A stretch of DNA of 64,000 nucleotides from Trochalopteron elliotii. Taxonomy: Eukaryota; Chordata; Aves; Passeriformes; Leiothrichidae. Positions 37,490-50,921 of the stretch are shown here, one piece after another. How positions within the stretch are numbered: the first letter of the stretch is position 1; each line of letters starts with the position of its first letter. Location of the stretch: NCBI GenBank assembly GCA_024734555.1, contig JANPWX010000030.1:1391636-1455635 (forward strand). The letters are read 5' to 3'. The notes under the pieces were generated by a model. It saw nothing but the letters and a program-made list of their open reading frames with translations. It was not told where the DNA came from and ran no database searches. The position numbers were made by a program, and so were the translations under genes.

Positions 37490-40400
37490 GTGAGCTGACT
37501 GGCCCTACTCTCCACTGATGATGCCCCCTGACAGCTTAGGTAGCAGAACTTGCAGGTCCTGGCCCCTAAATGGGAGGTGGCTGTCTCTCTGAGGGGCACT
37601 GTTCTGTCAAGAGCCAAGGCTGCTGTGGAATGGACATGTGCTTCACCTGTGGCAAATGCCTAGAACAGAAAGATGGCACCTCTGAGCAGGGATTTTTCTG
37701 AGATGAGGGAGGAGGTCTTATCGTGTTATTGCCACTTCAGACTTGGGCTCTAAGACTTCATCAGCTACTTAAATTTCTCCATTAGCAAACATCCTTAAGA
37801 ACATTATTGTTTAAAAATTGTTTTGAAAATCTGCCACATTTTGCTTGACCTTTTACAATACCATATTATTTTTCTTTTTTTTATTTTTTTCCATCTTTTA
37901 ATAGTTTATTTAGCAAAATTTGGACTCTATGGCACAAGATATCAGCAGTTTGTTGCATTCTAATCAAACTTGTAGTATTGCTTTATTTACAGTGGGCTGG
38001 TAAAATTAAAACACTCCCTGATCTCCCTTAACATAATCACAGAGGTATTGCTATAAAAATGCTTAGAGTGATACAGCTGATTTAAGTACATTGGAATAAC
38101 ATCAGCTATACTGGTGTCAAACGGCACCTACACAGATGCGTAATTCTTCCAGTGGAAATTCACAGGAGGTACTGATGCAGTGTGTGCTGAATGCTATAAA
38201 TTGATACATCCAGCTCCATTATACAGCCCTCAGTGAAGAGAGGAGGGCCTATACAGTATTTGAAAGAAGTAAGATGCAATATCTCTGTGTTTATTTGGCT
38301 TGCCTCCCTTGGGTAACTACCAGTTTTAAAAATTAACAAAGAAATGCTTTGGTTTTACATGTTTAACTCTGAAAGCCTGTATAGTTCATAGCAGCTTGGG
38401 GAGTATAATATTCATGAGAAAACAAACTCAGATTTCTCTTTTGAGGCTAAATAATACTGGTGATGGATATTTTACTGGAAAGAGACATATAACCCCAGTG
38501 ACGTGAATATTCAGTACAGGGACAATATATTTTCTTTGTCAAAGATAAAATATTAGTTTTAATTCTAATGGGACATGCTGAAATGCAGTTAATAATATTT
38601 AATTAATTGAGATTTGCTAAGTGGGTGACAAACTCCTTCTCTGCTTGCACTGCCAGTCAAACTCTTTGTTCCCATAAAGCTCTCATGGATTGATAGGCTT
38701 TAAAATCTGTGTACTTCTCATCTCACAGCTGATGCAGTTGCCAATAACTTGTGTTTGTCTCCAGTACATATATTGAGAAAAGGTAGACCACCAGTAGGCA
38801 TTTCTTGTTGACCTTTCTCATGGTGGAGATGATTTCTCCCTCTGTAGGGCCTACACAGCTGCTGGCAGGGACCAGTCGGGAAATAGGGATATTGGTATTA
38901 TTTGTTCTCATTTTTCAAACCTGCTTAATTTTACTTCAGACTACTAAAGACACTTCATCTTTAGTGAAGAATGTGATTCAGCAGCTGTTTATATAGGAGG
39001 TGACAGCAAACAGCAGCACAGGAGTGGTGAAAAGCATTCACAAATGAAAGATAGGAGGAATACCAAAGTGAGATGAAAGAAAGTCTTTTTCTACAGAAAA
39101 TACAGCATAGAAGGACACCTTTACATATCCATGTCTTATCCTGAAGAAGAAAATCGGAAAATTGAGTAGATCTCATCCTTAACTGCTCCTCAGGTTAATT
39201 ACTGCCACTGTTAAAGGAGTGTGCCCTTGACACAGGGTAGCATTTCTGTTGTCTTTACAATGCAGGGATACTGTAGGCCAACAGAAATTAATAACTTTTG
39301 AATATTCTTTTATTTCCTCTAACCCAGTGGGTGGACATACCAAATGAAAGTTTAGACAGGGAGGCAAAATTATTGATCTATTGCTCTATTCTAGGTTGTG
39401 TCTCTGAGTTTATTTATTCCATTTTCCAGCACTTTCAAGCTGTTATGTCAGAATCAGTGACCTACATTTTCATTTTATTCTAGATTTTGTACTTTCCTTT
39501 TCATTATATTTACACTAATGTTTATAATGTGCATTTCATTGATAAAAGTTTAATACTGGTGTTTTAAAAGCCTTCAGCCTTACACAACCAATTACTGTGT
39601 TGGGCTAGAAAGAAAGTACAAACACAAAAGAGGCAGTGGAAAATATTCTCGTACTTCTAATGTGCCCCAAGTAATGAATGGGCACTTGAAATAACTGAAA
39701 AAAAAAAAGTACATAGATAAGCATAACCATACAATGCTAATTCACTTGGAGATACCAGTGAAAAGCCATTGAGAAAGTGAATAATTATGGATTTGGTGGA
39801 TATTTGGATGGTGGCCATAGAAGCAGTAAAAGTATTGGAGAGAGGGTTTATTTCCTATTAAACAGGTGCCTATCTGGACTCCTTTGCTGGTGTTCTTGGT
39901 TTTCATCGTATAGAAACATTTCATTTTGAGTTTGATTTTTCTTCAAATTATATTGATTTTTCCTAGTGTAATATGAATCATGATTTGTGCTCATTATTGA
40001 GTAAAGACTTATCTGTATTGACAAGTACTATACTGACCACTATTAAGTAAATTCTGAAGATACATAGATAATTCTTTTTATTTAAGAATGCTAACTTTTT
40101 GTTTTATTCTAATGTTAAATCTTCAAGTTCAAAATAAATAGACACTTCAAAATATCTTAATTTTCCTTTGGAAGAAGACTTTTGTTTTTCTATTGAGTAT
40201 TAAATAAATTATCAAATGAAAAGGACAGGAAAATAACAACGCTTTTTATATCGCTTTGAGATTTTACTACTGTGCTGCAAGTCTTTCACAGGAACAAATT
40301 AACACATTGTCATACAATTAAAAATGATTTTGTAATTTAAATACACTGCATTAAACTTATGCAGGTCAGTAAATCTGGACACTTTAACGCTTATTATTAT

Positions 40401-43146
40401 TGCAGTTGTAGTCTTCTTGTTTCATAAGAATATTTCATTTTACATGAATTCTGGAGAGTAATAAATAGCGTGAAAAAGAATGTCATAAATCAAATAATTA
40501 GGTGGAAATGAAAGTCAGAATTTACAGAAATAGAGAAACTTCTCTGATTCTCATCTGACATACTCTCCAAACTTCATGTTCATTCTTCAATGTACAGGCA
40601 CAAGGTTTCACTTAAAAATGTAATTTCTTTTATATTGACAACATGATTCTTACCCTAATGTTATTTTCAGAAACATCTGAGTCATCTTAACAGGAACTAT
40701 TTAAAAAGTGTACCAGAAACAGGGATGCAACTATTTCTAACAGTTACCAGCAAAGCTGCATAATTATACAAAATGAATGATATTATTTGCTGTTTTCCCT
40801 TTCTGCTGTTTCTCACAAGAGCCACACATTTGCACATCAATCAAGTATATTTAGGGGGAAAAAATGTGTCATTCCCACTGCTATGTTCTTCCTTTACATG
40901 CTGCAGTTTGTAGTCTTTCAAGGCACTATTCTCCAAACTACCATATCAAATGACTAGCACAAGATGAGTCTGATTATTTATCATTCATCACTGCACCTAG
41001 AGATTGCTGTGATTAACTCCTGGTCATGCCTGTGCTCGTAGGAGCTGTGGGATGTTTTTAAGATCTGTCCATGTCTCCTCATTCCCACTCAATGCCAGCT
41101 CTGGTCTCAATCTCACTTTTATCCTCACTTATATCTTTCACAGCAAAGGAATTTGAGGATGTAGGCATAGATAACTAATTTTAAATCCTTGCTGTGGGTC
41201 ACTGATGGAGGGATTTCCAGAAGAGTGGATGCTTTTCCTCTTCCCCCGCCTTAAAAAATTCAGCAGGATTTGTAACTGCTTGAGCCCTTTCCCTCTTGGT
41301 GAAAAAAAAAATGTATATATTCCCTCTCTAGTAGCTTTCAAAGCATCGAATTTGCACAAAAGAGAAGTACTGAATAGAAGTGGAAAAGGATAGCTCTCAG
41401 AGTAACTCATTCTAATGCTAGGAAGGTTGCATACTAAACATATTGTAAATTGATTAACTATCAGAATGATCCACATAAATATTCTCCACTACTTTGAAAA
41501 TTAAATGTGCTTGACCACTGATCTGCCAACAGTAGTTTAGCTCTAAAATATTCTGTTAGGAACTGCGTGACTTAATTTTTATGATTCGTGTGTTCTTGTT
41601 TACTTACGTACTGAAGCAATTTACCATAGAAAAACCATATGGCAGCCATAAACTTGAGCATAATACGTTCAAGAATTTTCAACTCCAAATTGAAACAAAG
41701 TAAATTTCTATTTCATGCAGATGTATTCTCCAAGTTGTTAAGTTGCTTTCTAGGAAATGCATGTTGGATCTTCCACAAAATGTTTGCTTTTTCCTCTCAT
41801 TAGATGTATTGGCAAACTAAACAGACATCTTTTTATGTTGCTGTTGCAGAATATTTTTTTACTTTTCTCTATAAAGTTCTATTGATAATTGAGATAAAGC
41901 ATAACACCTCAGCCCTCCTCAAACAATGTATTTTGGTTTTATGTATTTATTTTGAGTATGCAGTTTCTGTTAAGCTATAGCACACTAACAGCTGCTGATA
42001 AAGTTATATCTATGGAAAAGTAAAAATATCCTTTACCTTATTCCCTTGTATTTTTATTAATTTAGCTAATTTGATTTTATACAGGTATGCCTATCATTGT
42101 CACCTTTGCTAAACAACTGTAGAAATTCCATAGACTCTTCCCATACTCTTTAGAAAGTGAATTTTTCTTCTAGCCACCAGGTAACCTTTTTCATATGAGC
42201 TTGTCTTGCAACGTCTGTCAAAACTCTTACCACAGATAAATCTTTTATATTTTTCCAGGTCCTGAGTATCATCCTTTTAGCAATCATTAAGCTTGTATAT
42301 ATCCATTTTGATTATGCTTTAGGGATGCCTTTAATTCCCAAAATGTCAGACCAAATGCAAACAGGAGCCTCTGAGCATATTTTACTTCCAAGCACTTGAC
42401 ATATGGACTTTAGTAATTTACTTTTTCATTCTGAGAAGATAGTTATGGCCTCTGCTAGAAGTTAAGCTTGTTAGCTCTTTAACATTATCTCCATCATATG
42501 TACATTCTTTTCCAGTTTGAGAATAAAATTCTATAGCAATTTCCAATTGTCAATAACTCCCTAGAGAAACAATACTGGTAGAACAGTGGCATGAAATGTA
42601 TGCTGGATTATCTCCATGAATGACATTAGGTTTGGATGGACAGTTTAAGCAAAAGTTTAGAAATTCAATGGAAAGTGCATTTATTTTTTTACTTTCTTTT
42701 ACTACAGTTTTGTTATAAAGGAAAGGAAGAATCTTCTTTCACAGAACTTTCAGTGGCCCAGGAGGAAAAATGTGAATAATACTTATTTTATATAGAAAAG
42801 AAATTAGGAATAAAGTATCTTCTCCCATGAAAAAACCCATAGGATTTTTAACAAGCACATAGAATGTATTTTATAAAGGATTATAAACTCAGTATAATAT
42901 GCCACATACAAAACAGTATTTGATATATTGTAAGGTGCTGCTGTTCATATATTGATACTGCACTAAACTATGAGAAATATGCTGATGTGGCATAATGCAT
43001 ACACTTTGCCTGGGATTCATCTGACTTCAATGTCTTCAGTGGAGATACAGTAAATCTATTTAAGAGGCCACTATAATAATGTATCTCACCAGCACACATC
43101 TAAACCAGATCATTCAATCAAACACACAACCCCGGCTGAATCTTAC
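37490..43146. other. Non-coding sequence, no gene seen
   Basis: Positions 37490-37740 are comparatively GC-rich, without an open frame. The rest is AT-rich. A minus-strand frame of 112 codons at 41138-41476 and its overlapping plus-strand partner have no recognisable domain and are within chance expectation. No transposon was recognised. Confidence 0.6.
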
Positions 43147-43189
43147 CTGTTTTATTAGTGCTATAATTTACAGTAACTTCATCTGTCCT
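43147..43189 (-). other. Candidate exon, 43 bp, unknown gene
   Basis: On the minus strand a T-rich tract (TTATTTTTGTTCTTGG) leads to AAGCTAG, followed by 43 bp and AAACAG with GTAAGATTC, a strong donor. The frame beginning at the first exon base is open for 14 codons (AGG ACA GAT GAA ...), with a stop codon immediately upstream in the intron. A nearby alternative acceptor AG lies 4 bp upstream. I recognise no gene. It lies about 1.25 kb downstream, on the same strand, of the candidate at 44443-44508, so the two could belong to one transcript; that link is inference. Confidence 0.22.
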
Positions 43190-44442
43190 CTAGCTTCCAA
43201 GAACAAAAATAACTGTTTGGGAAAGCGTAGGAAAACAGAAAAGAAGGTAGAAATAATGAATGATCAGGAAAAACTTCTTAATTAAGAAGCTGTGAAGCAC
43301 AAGGAATAATGGAATTGGTGGTCAGGAAGGACATAAATCTGATTTAAATCTTTTACTAGACAAAATACTAAGCTTGTCTAGAAAAGTTCCAGACTTACTA
43401 GGAAGTGGGTCTCTAATTTATCTCTAACTGCTGTATTTCTGAGCAAGAATAAGTAGCAGTGAGCTGTCAAGCAGTTAACACAGATAAGGTCTTAAAATTC
43501 AAGAGAATCTTCAGCCCTCAAAATTTAGTTCTTGTATTGCAATGTAATTTCTGGTTATACAGGACTGAACAAGTATCTCTAAAAGCATGCAAACAAACAT
43601 TACAAGTACAAGTGTCATGAAAGTCTGCACATGCAGTAAGACTTTTTTTGGAAAGGTATGGGGCCATCTGAATGTTTAATGATAAGTCATAAATTAATGG
43701 AGATGTTAATACTATGCATTTCGTATGCTGATATCTCCACATGTGCTAGTAGTCATGTGTTTGTATGGCAAACACAAATTACAAGTTTCTCAGCACAAAA
43801 GGATAAGGAAGCTGAAGATATTCTCATGACAACCAGTGGGAATATTCTGTGTGTTTTGAAGAACAGAAAGGATGTAGGACTGCAGAGTGTGTTGACACAA
43901 TCTAAAAATAAAGGCCCCTATTTTTTCTGGTCTAATTACAAGATTTGCTCATCAGTGGCACTGAAAATCAGAAATTTAAAGAGAAGAACAATAAAAAGGT
44001 TAGGGGATTTGAAGTACAAGGATACAATAGTACCTGCACAGAAACCACTCTGTTGACACTTAAAAAAATTGTTAGCCAGAACTGTGGGGGTTTCTGACCT
44101 CAGAGGTTTCAACATTAGGGGAAGAAAAGAAAGAAGCTGATAGATGGTATATTTTACATCTGTAAGGTGACATATCACTATACCTAAGTTAATTAAAATT
44201 CTTCTGTTGGAAGGAAGATATACTAAGAAAGATTTTGGAATTCAATATGATGATGCTTTTTCAATGACAAAAGGAATTTAGCTTCGTATGACATACTGTG
44301 CTCAGAAATTTGCAGGCAAAATAAAATGTGAATATATTTTTTTTTCAATAATTCACTCAAGAAAATGAAGATGCTAAGTTATGTACATCTTCTTCTCTTG
44401 GCATTAAATGAATGGGTTCTATAAATGGAAAAAAGTGCTTAC
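43190..44442. other. Sequence between two minus-strand exon candidates
   Basis: It would be intron if the flanking candidates are real. It contains the plus-strand ATG-initiated frame of 132 codons at 43658-44056. Its start context is ordinary, the predicted protein has no domain, signal or repeat I recognise, and one frame of this length is expected by chance in a window of this composition. Confidence 0.5.
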
Positions 44443-44508
44443 CTTTGAAAATGCAGGGTCCAATTCACAAAAGTCTTTCATATCATTTGTGTAAGGGTAT
44501 TTAATCTG
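44443..44508 (-). other. Candidate exon, 66 bp (22 codons), unknown gene
   Basis: On the minus strand the interval is preceded by ACTTTCAGTACACTTTCTCAG and followed by TCAAAG and GTAAGC, a good donor. The length is a multiple of three, and the frame starting at the first base is open: 22 codons beginning CAG ATT AAA TAC CCT. The frame stays open upstream to 44631, 63 codons in all, and stops 8 codons beyond the donor. The peptide (QIKYPYTNDMKDF, then CELDPAFSK) has a protein-like mix of residues but I cannot assign it. A longer exon using an upstream acceptor is possible. Against it: the acceptor tract is only moderately pyrimidine-rich and 63 open codons are not rare here. Confidence 0.28.
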
Positions 44509-44780
44509 CTGAGAAAGTGTACTGAAAGTGATTGTAGTCACAGTCCTGCTGCTTTTGTACTGATTTCTAGGACTCCATTCAAAAAAGTAGACACAACCTT
44601 GTTGTTTATTCCATCCAGTGCCAGATGAAATTTAATGGAGCATGCTCCTTGCTTCAGAAAACTGCAGTTCTCTGCTCACTTCACTGTCCTATCTGCTTCC
44701 CTTAGTCACAACAGGGCCTTTGGTAAACAATCTTTAAGCAACCAAATGAAGTTCTGTGTCTCCACAGCTCTCCCAGGGAC

Positions 44781-44828
44781 TGAGAGTTAGTCCTGGCAAC
44801 TGATGAGAGTTAGTCCTAATGGCAACTA
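44781..44828. repeat. Imperfect tandem duplication, about 24-bp unit
   Basis: TGAGAGTTAGTCCT is repeated with the following GGCAACT. The second unit (44804-44828) differs from the first (44781-44803) by an AAT insertion. A third partial AGTCCTAG follows. Confidence 0.85.
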
Positions 44829-47375
44829 TAGTAGTCCTAGAGATTAAGCTGCAGACTGTCAGATCCAGATGTGGGTGTACTCAAGGTTGCATAACATTTA
44901 CTCTCTTCTGGAAAGGAAAAAAAATATGGTTTATATTAACTAGAATTTCTGTTTCAGAACTGTGCCTCATTACAAAACTCATAAAGTTCATGGATTTCAG
45001 CTAAACATGGATTTCCAGAAGTGTGTCTACATTGTACTTCAAAGGAGCCAGCCTGGACTCAGAATTAGGCTGAGGTAAATTCAGTTTTCAATGACTGTGC
45101 CATTTCTGAATCAGCACAGTTAGAAGGAGCTGTAGTAAGGGGGTTATTTTTAAATGGCAAGCTTGTTTCTAAATACATGTAAGCAATGAGCAATTGTTAT
45201 TTGATGAGAGGTGGCTGGTAGACTTATAATTGTTTTCTGACTGGCGTAGAGGTAAATAAAATTTATACTGTAAACACAAATCTTGCCTTGTGTTGAATGA
45301 AGGTATTTTATATTAATTTACAGCAGTTTGAGGAAAAGACAACCTTGATATTTTGTTTTGACTTGGTAGCAATATTTTAACAACCTGATTTTTGCTTTTA
45401 GTATTAAAAAATTGCACAGGGAAGTAGCAAATCAAGTAATTAATTCTGGTTGATTTTACTTATCTGTTTAGCTATTTATTTTGATTTTTATTTCAAATAA
45501 TGAATCTGGATCTCAGCCATAATGGCTATTTCTATATTAGTCAGCCAAGCAGTGTTAAGGAACATTTCTAGGAAGGGAAACTTGGCTATCTACACCATCA
45601 AATTTTTAGGAAAGTCCTTGAAAGTTTTATTGTCTATAAAACTAGATCTCAGAAATAATTACCCTTTTTAATTTTAGATTTAACAAAGAATATTCAATGG
45701 AAAATTTTTGAGGGCTTTTTTAAGTCTGCAAGTTTATTAGGTGCTTGGCAGACACTGGCCTCAATGACAGTGAATAGTCTCAAGAAATTTGCTAGCACAG
45801 AAATTGGCAAAATTAGCCAAAAATACAGTGTAATTATTCTTTCACTACCAATATTTATTTTATTTTCAGTTTTAAATTAATCACCTTTTAAAATTTATGT
45901 TACAGCATAATAAAAATACTGACAATCATGAGGCCTGTTATTTTGTTTGCATTTTTCTGTATTTTAGACTTTTTTGCAATTTTAAAGCTGTTTGACCAAA
46001 ACCAACTGTATGTGTTAAGACAGGGACCCATCACCTCCCTATATACTAGCATAATATTGTTTTCATTATTGATTTCTATTACTCTAGATATATTTGAAAA
46101 AATTCATTTTAATAGACACTTTGTTTTTCAAAAATTTCCTTTCATATCAGCACACTTATTAAACATTACACTAACGTTACACTCTTCCCTAGGCCTACTT
46201 GCTCCTCCTACTAACATCCTTGGGCCAGACATTTCCTAGAGGGCCTTTCAGAAATTCAACTGAATTACATTTAAGAATTCTTTTTCAATTACTGTTTCAA
46301 TCCTTTTGAATAAAATGAGGCTTTAAGAAGTGTGATTCCCATTTACAGAAGCTTTGCTGGTTTGTATTAATTATGCTCATTTGTGTGTTTCACAAGTCTT
46401 TTTAAATGTGTTTTCAGTTAATTTACCTAATACTAAAGTCGTGTTCACTGATCTATAATTTTTAGATTCACCCCTAACACATTATTTAAGATGGCTACAA
46501 TACTGGCTACCATCCAGTCTACTTGCTCAATAGTGGAGATTAATGAGAAACTCTGTTTTTTTGTTTGCAATTCAGTCACCTTGATAGGGATTTTCAGAGG
46601 TCGCTAATGTAGTTAGGTTCCAAAATCCCATTAACATTTAGTGAAAAACGTGCATTGTACTCCCAGAGCTCTGAAAAACTCTTAATTTTCAGTCATAAAT
46701 GCTCCTCGGTGAATGCTGCTTCTTCCTAGGCACACAGTGATATGAATTCACAGTTTTCCATAACACCTTCTTTTTTAATACAGCATCACTTTGACTACAC
46801 TAAAAGTGAAAGTGAATGCAGAAACCATTCATTCCTTTTTACATAAAGTATAAAGTGGTAATAATAGTTGTGTCAGTTTGGCCATATCCTGAACCAGCCA
46901 CGGACTTAAATATTTCCATTTCATGCCCATCGCTCAGTTTTGTTCAGCATGCCTGCAAATGTCATAAACTTTGTTAATCTTTTGCATTCCTCTATTCCTC
47001 TTCCTTGTCTCTTAAGGACTGTGCTGTGCATTCTGTTTTTCCCTGCTTGGTTGTTACCATATGATGCCAATATTGCCTGCAGTTACCATAGCAGCTTGGG
47101 CCTGTTGATTTGCACTGCTTGCTTTGAATTCAGTGCTGATTTAAGTTCATTTCCAAAGCTTTGGGATAGACGTAGAAATCTGCAGTTCCCATTGTCCTGT
47201 ATTTTTTTTTTAAGCTTACTGATAGCTGTTAGAGTTCACTTACGTACACCATCTTTCCTAAAGTAGCCAAGAGATACTTGAAATGTGTTACTTTACATTG
47301 TAAGTCTGTATCAAAGAGGGATGTATAGCAGTAGAAGGCAGTGTTTAAACTGCCTTTTACAGTCCAGGATAAATT

Positions 47376-47479
47376 AAAAAAAAAAAAATCTAAAAACCAA
47401 CCCAACAATAAAGCAAAACAAACAAACAAACAAAACACCCCCAAAAATAAAACAAAACAAAAACCACAAACAAACAAAC
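47376..47479. repeat. A/C-rich low-complexity tract with (CAAA)n
   Basis: A 13-base A run is followed by about 85 bases composed almost only of A and C, including several CAAA units. It explains the long minus-strand frame rich in Phe, Leu and Cys over this interval. Confidence 0.9.
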
Positions 47480-50400
47480 TTTCACCTGAAGAGTACCTTC
47501 CTCTTTCTGATAACTAAAAAATCCTGTGGAGAAATTCTGTTATACAGACAGTTGCATGTGACAACTGGTATAAGATACAGAAAATGCTGCTCAAGACCCA
47601 TGGGTAGAGTAGATATTAAAGTTCATGTTGACATTCCTAAGAACACATGAGAAAAATCTTCTTAGGTTTGCATTTACAATCAACACAGCATCAGAGGATA
47701 AAATTTGACATTAAATAACTACAATGACATATAAATGATCATTTGTGATCATTAATAAATTACACAGAAACATGTAACTTTGAGATCTCAGGCTGAATAG
47801 TGAGAAATAGAATTGGCAAAGTACAGCTTTACTTCTGACAAATTATAAACTGTGTTGTCTAGTGGCAGGAAAAACCATCACTAGAGCAACATACATGAAA
47901 TAATATTCAAAACACAAGATAATGTCTCCCTGTATATAGAGTTATATAACTATATGGAAGTTACAAAACAAAAAACCCCATAGAATGATTATTTTCCATT
48001 AGCGAATTTTCAGCTTCTTGTATTCCAACAACCTTATCTTGGAACATTTGCTAGTTTAGTAAATTCTTGCTATGTTCTATCTAAATAGACTAGTGTATTT
48101 TTTTCTTCTAATTTGCATCCAGTTTGTTTTGGTGGAAGGAAGGAACATCAGGAATTTTTTACTTTTGACTAGGAGTAAAGAACAAGTTTTCTTGAATGAT
48201 AGGGAAGATAACTGATTTTCTGCCAGAATCCTTCTTGGAAAGAACTGACTGAATTAAAACAAAAAAATTTTGATCTCTAAATGTTTAATGTGGAACATTT
48301 GAAAAAAATTCTCAGAGACTTCAGAGCATCTGTAAATACATGTTCTTGGCCAAAATTTGTGGGTTTAATATCTTTATGTTCTTGTTTCATACTATAGTCG
48401 GTAGTGACCCTGCAGATATTGGCTTCAGTACAAATAAGGGGAAAAACTCTCTAGGAAATAACTTCCTGGGATTCTTATGACTGGAAGAAACTATAACTAC
48501 TGTAATTTCTTGTCGTTCATAGAAAAGTTCTGGACAGCATTTATAAACATTATGTGTTAGAAAACTAAAATCCACTGAAATGAAGAAAAATCTTCTATAT
48601 TGTTGAATTTAATAGAAACAAGACTGGCATCAAAATAAAGCTGGAGAACAGGTAGGTTCAGAAATGTGCCTTGAGGATGAGAGGTTTTGTGGAGTTAGGT
48701 TATTTTTTAGATTTGCCCATTTGTTTGACTCAGCAGCATTTGCATATGGTAAAATTGGATTTGAAACACCAAGGGACAGCAGTGGTCGATTTTAAGTGAT
48801 TTGAGAATTAATCTAAAACACTTGTTCATCTTAATTTGTTTTACAAATCTTGACTCGAAACTGCGATCTAGCATATAGTCATTATGTACAGTATTATAAC
48901 TGCTTTTTTCAAGAGTCTTGTGACTTCTAACAGTGAAATATCTGAGTTCTATAGAACACCTTGTATTAAAGTAAATGAGGCTTCTGATAAGAGTGCTATG
49001 GATTTAAAGAAGTGAGATGCAAAAGAAGTCTTTGTTTCCTAATTTTTTAATTTATATTTGTTCTGCTCCAACAGGAGCACATTTCAATTTTATGCTAAAG
49101 AAAAAAGATACTAAAAACCAACAACTGTGTGCATTCATTACTGCAGAAATGAAGGCTTAAGTAGGGACAAAGCAGTAAAATGAAATTGAATGTTAAAATG
49201 GTACTTCTCTGCATCAGCTTCCTAGTTTCTATTTTAAATATTGGTTGCAGAAGCCAAAGCAAATATACATCTGTTTTGCATTGCAAACTGACTTCACACA
49301 CTGAACAGAGTATTTAATCTGTTTTGGACACACAGAATGCAAACCACCATAATACCTAGGTGTTGTTGTAATGCCTAAGAGTATTGAAGATTTGCACTAT
49401 GATGTTTAACCTACTGCTCATTGAATCTGTGTTGTAATGTTATTCCAATGAGTACCAGATTTTGTCATATACAAAAGCTTCGGCCCTATGATTGCTATGT
49501 TCTGCACCTACACAGCCCTTTAAGTCTACAATTGCATATGCAAGTGCATCATTAATGGCAAAATTATCTCCCTGCTTTGCACATGAAAATAGCATATCAT
49601 CGTGCTAGTTGCTCAGTTCCATCCAGCATACCAGCAAACATCATTAACTTTTAATCTTTTGCGTATTTGTCTTCCAGAGGAAGTGATCAGACAAAATGTA
49701 AAATTTATATAATTCTTCTCCTGTCTTTCTGAAGGCCTGCAAAACCAGGGAAATCCAGGGATTATCTGGCAGACACAAGGAAGTATCATTTTGAAAGATA
49801 CCAAATTTTCTCTCCAGCTGACAATATCTGTAAATTTTTTTTACTATTTTCCTCTGGAGATTTTTCCTTCCTTTCTTCCTCTCTTCATCCTGTTGGGGAA
49901 ATGCAAGGTCAGTTCATAGTTGCTGTCCTATGAGAATCTTCTCAAGAAATAGTTCTTCTAGTACAGTTGAGGACAAAGTGCTGCTGAAATCTTTTTATCA
50001 CATATTTTTGATTTGTTTCTTACCACTTTCTGCTTATGCAATTTAGGAACATAAAAGGACTCTCTGGGTTGGCAAGTTGAGACATCCTGCTGGTAAAAAC
50101 GCAATTTCAGCACTACTATCCATCTAATGCTATTTAGCTTCTTTTTTTTCTCTCTGATACCTCTTTTATATTTTCCCTATCAGCCTCTTAGTAAAATAAG
50201 CACCTCCTTCCATTATTTTATATTGCTTTCTTTTTCCTCCATTGTATTAAAGGCTTTGGAATCTGTTCCTGCTATTTTACTACCTTTTTCTTTCCCAAAT
50301 CTTATTCAATTATAACCAACCCTACAAGGTAATTAAAAATTTCTGTACTGTAAAGTCCTGACAAACGATTGGTTTAGGTGGTTCATCTTAAGTTTTATTC

Positions 50401-50915
50401 ACTTTTAGATATTTTTGCTTGGGTCTTATTTAATAGCAATGACAGGCAAAAGGCTAATTCTAAAGGCAAATTTTTGCCTTGGCAGTTGAACTCTGAAAAG
50501 GAAACACAAAATTGAAAGGGTAAGTTTCTGTGCTCACTATATCTCTCTGATATAGTGAAGTTAAAGGGGGTGTAATCAGCTGTCAGAGATCAGGCTGGAC
50601 TCAGAATTGAATGGAGGTCTCTCCTTTTCCATCCATCATCGTGAGTACAAATAAATGGAAGAGGGAAACTGAGCTGATATTTCAGATGCCAGCGAATGAC
50701 TGGATCCCTGACAAAGCCCTGGCTCACAGTAAAGCTAACTGAGCAGGATGTGGATGTGACTTGTGAAACCAGTAGAGGACGCATAACAAATGACAAATGG
50801 AGAAATTTCAGAGGTACCTGAAGAGCTGGCTTTTGGGAAAAGAGTCTTGTAAGGGTGACAGCACCACATAAGGCTGAGATCACTTAGGTAACAGTACCAG
50901 AAACAACAGATGCAG

Positions 50916-50921
50916 CAAAAG
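50916..50921. repeat. Left target-site duplication candidate
   Basis: CAAAAG directly before the LTR. The right flank at 51415-51420 is CAAAAT, so five of six bases match. Confidence 0.5.

Larger units (their letters stand above)
44829..50921. other. AT-rich non-coding sequence, no gene seen
   Basis: No exon or transposon was recognised, apart from the A-rich tract at 47376-47479. Open frames of 103 and 108 codons on the plus strand (45928-46239 and 46940-47266) are hydrophobic because of T-rich codons (Phe, Leu, Ile), which is a composition effect. A minus-strand frame of 97 codons at 50590-50883 lies in a GC-richer patch just left of the LTR at 50922; it has no recognised domain and could be an older insertion or chance. 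Confidence 0.55.

Noticed and set aside
41138..41476. Minus-strand open frame of 112 codons
   Set aside because: Composition-driven (T-rich, hydrophobic), overlaps an equally long frame on the other strand, no domain.
43658..44056. Plus-strand ATG-initiated open frame of 132 codons
   Set aside because: Same chance argument. No domain recognised, and it lies opposite the strand of the nearby exon candidates.
46940..47266. Plus-strand frame of 108 codons resembling a multi-pass membrane protein
   Set aside because: The hydrophobicity comes from T-rich codons. No Kozak context, domain or splice structure.
50590..50883. Minus-strand frame of 97 codons just left of the solo LTR
   Set aside because: No recognised domain; could be chance in a GC-richer patch. 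Not clearly retroviral.
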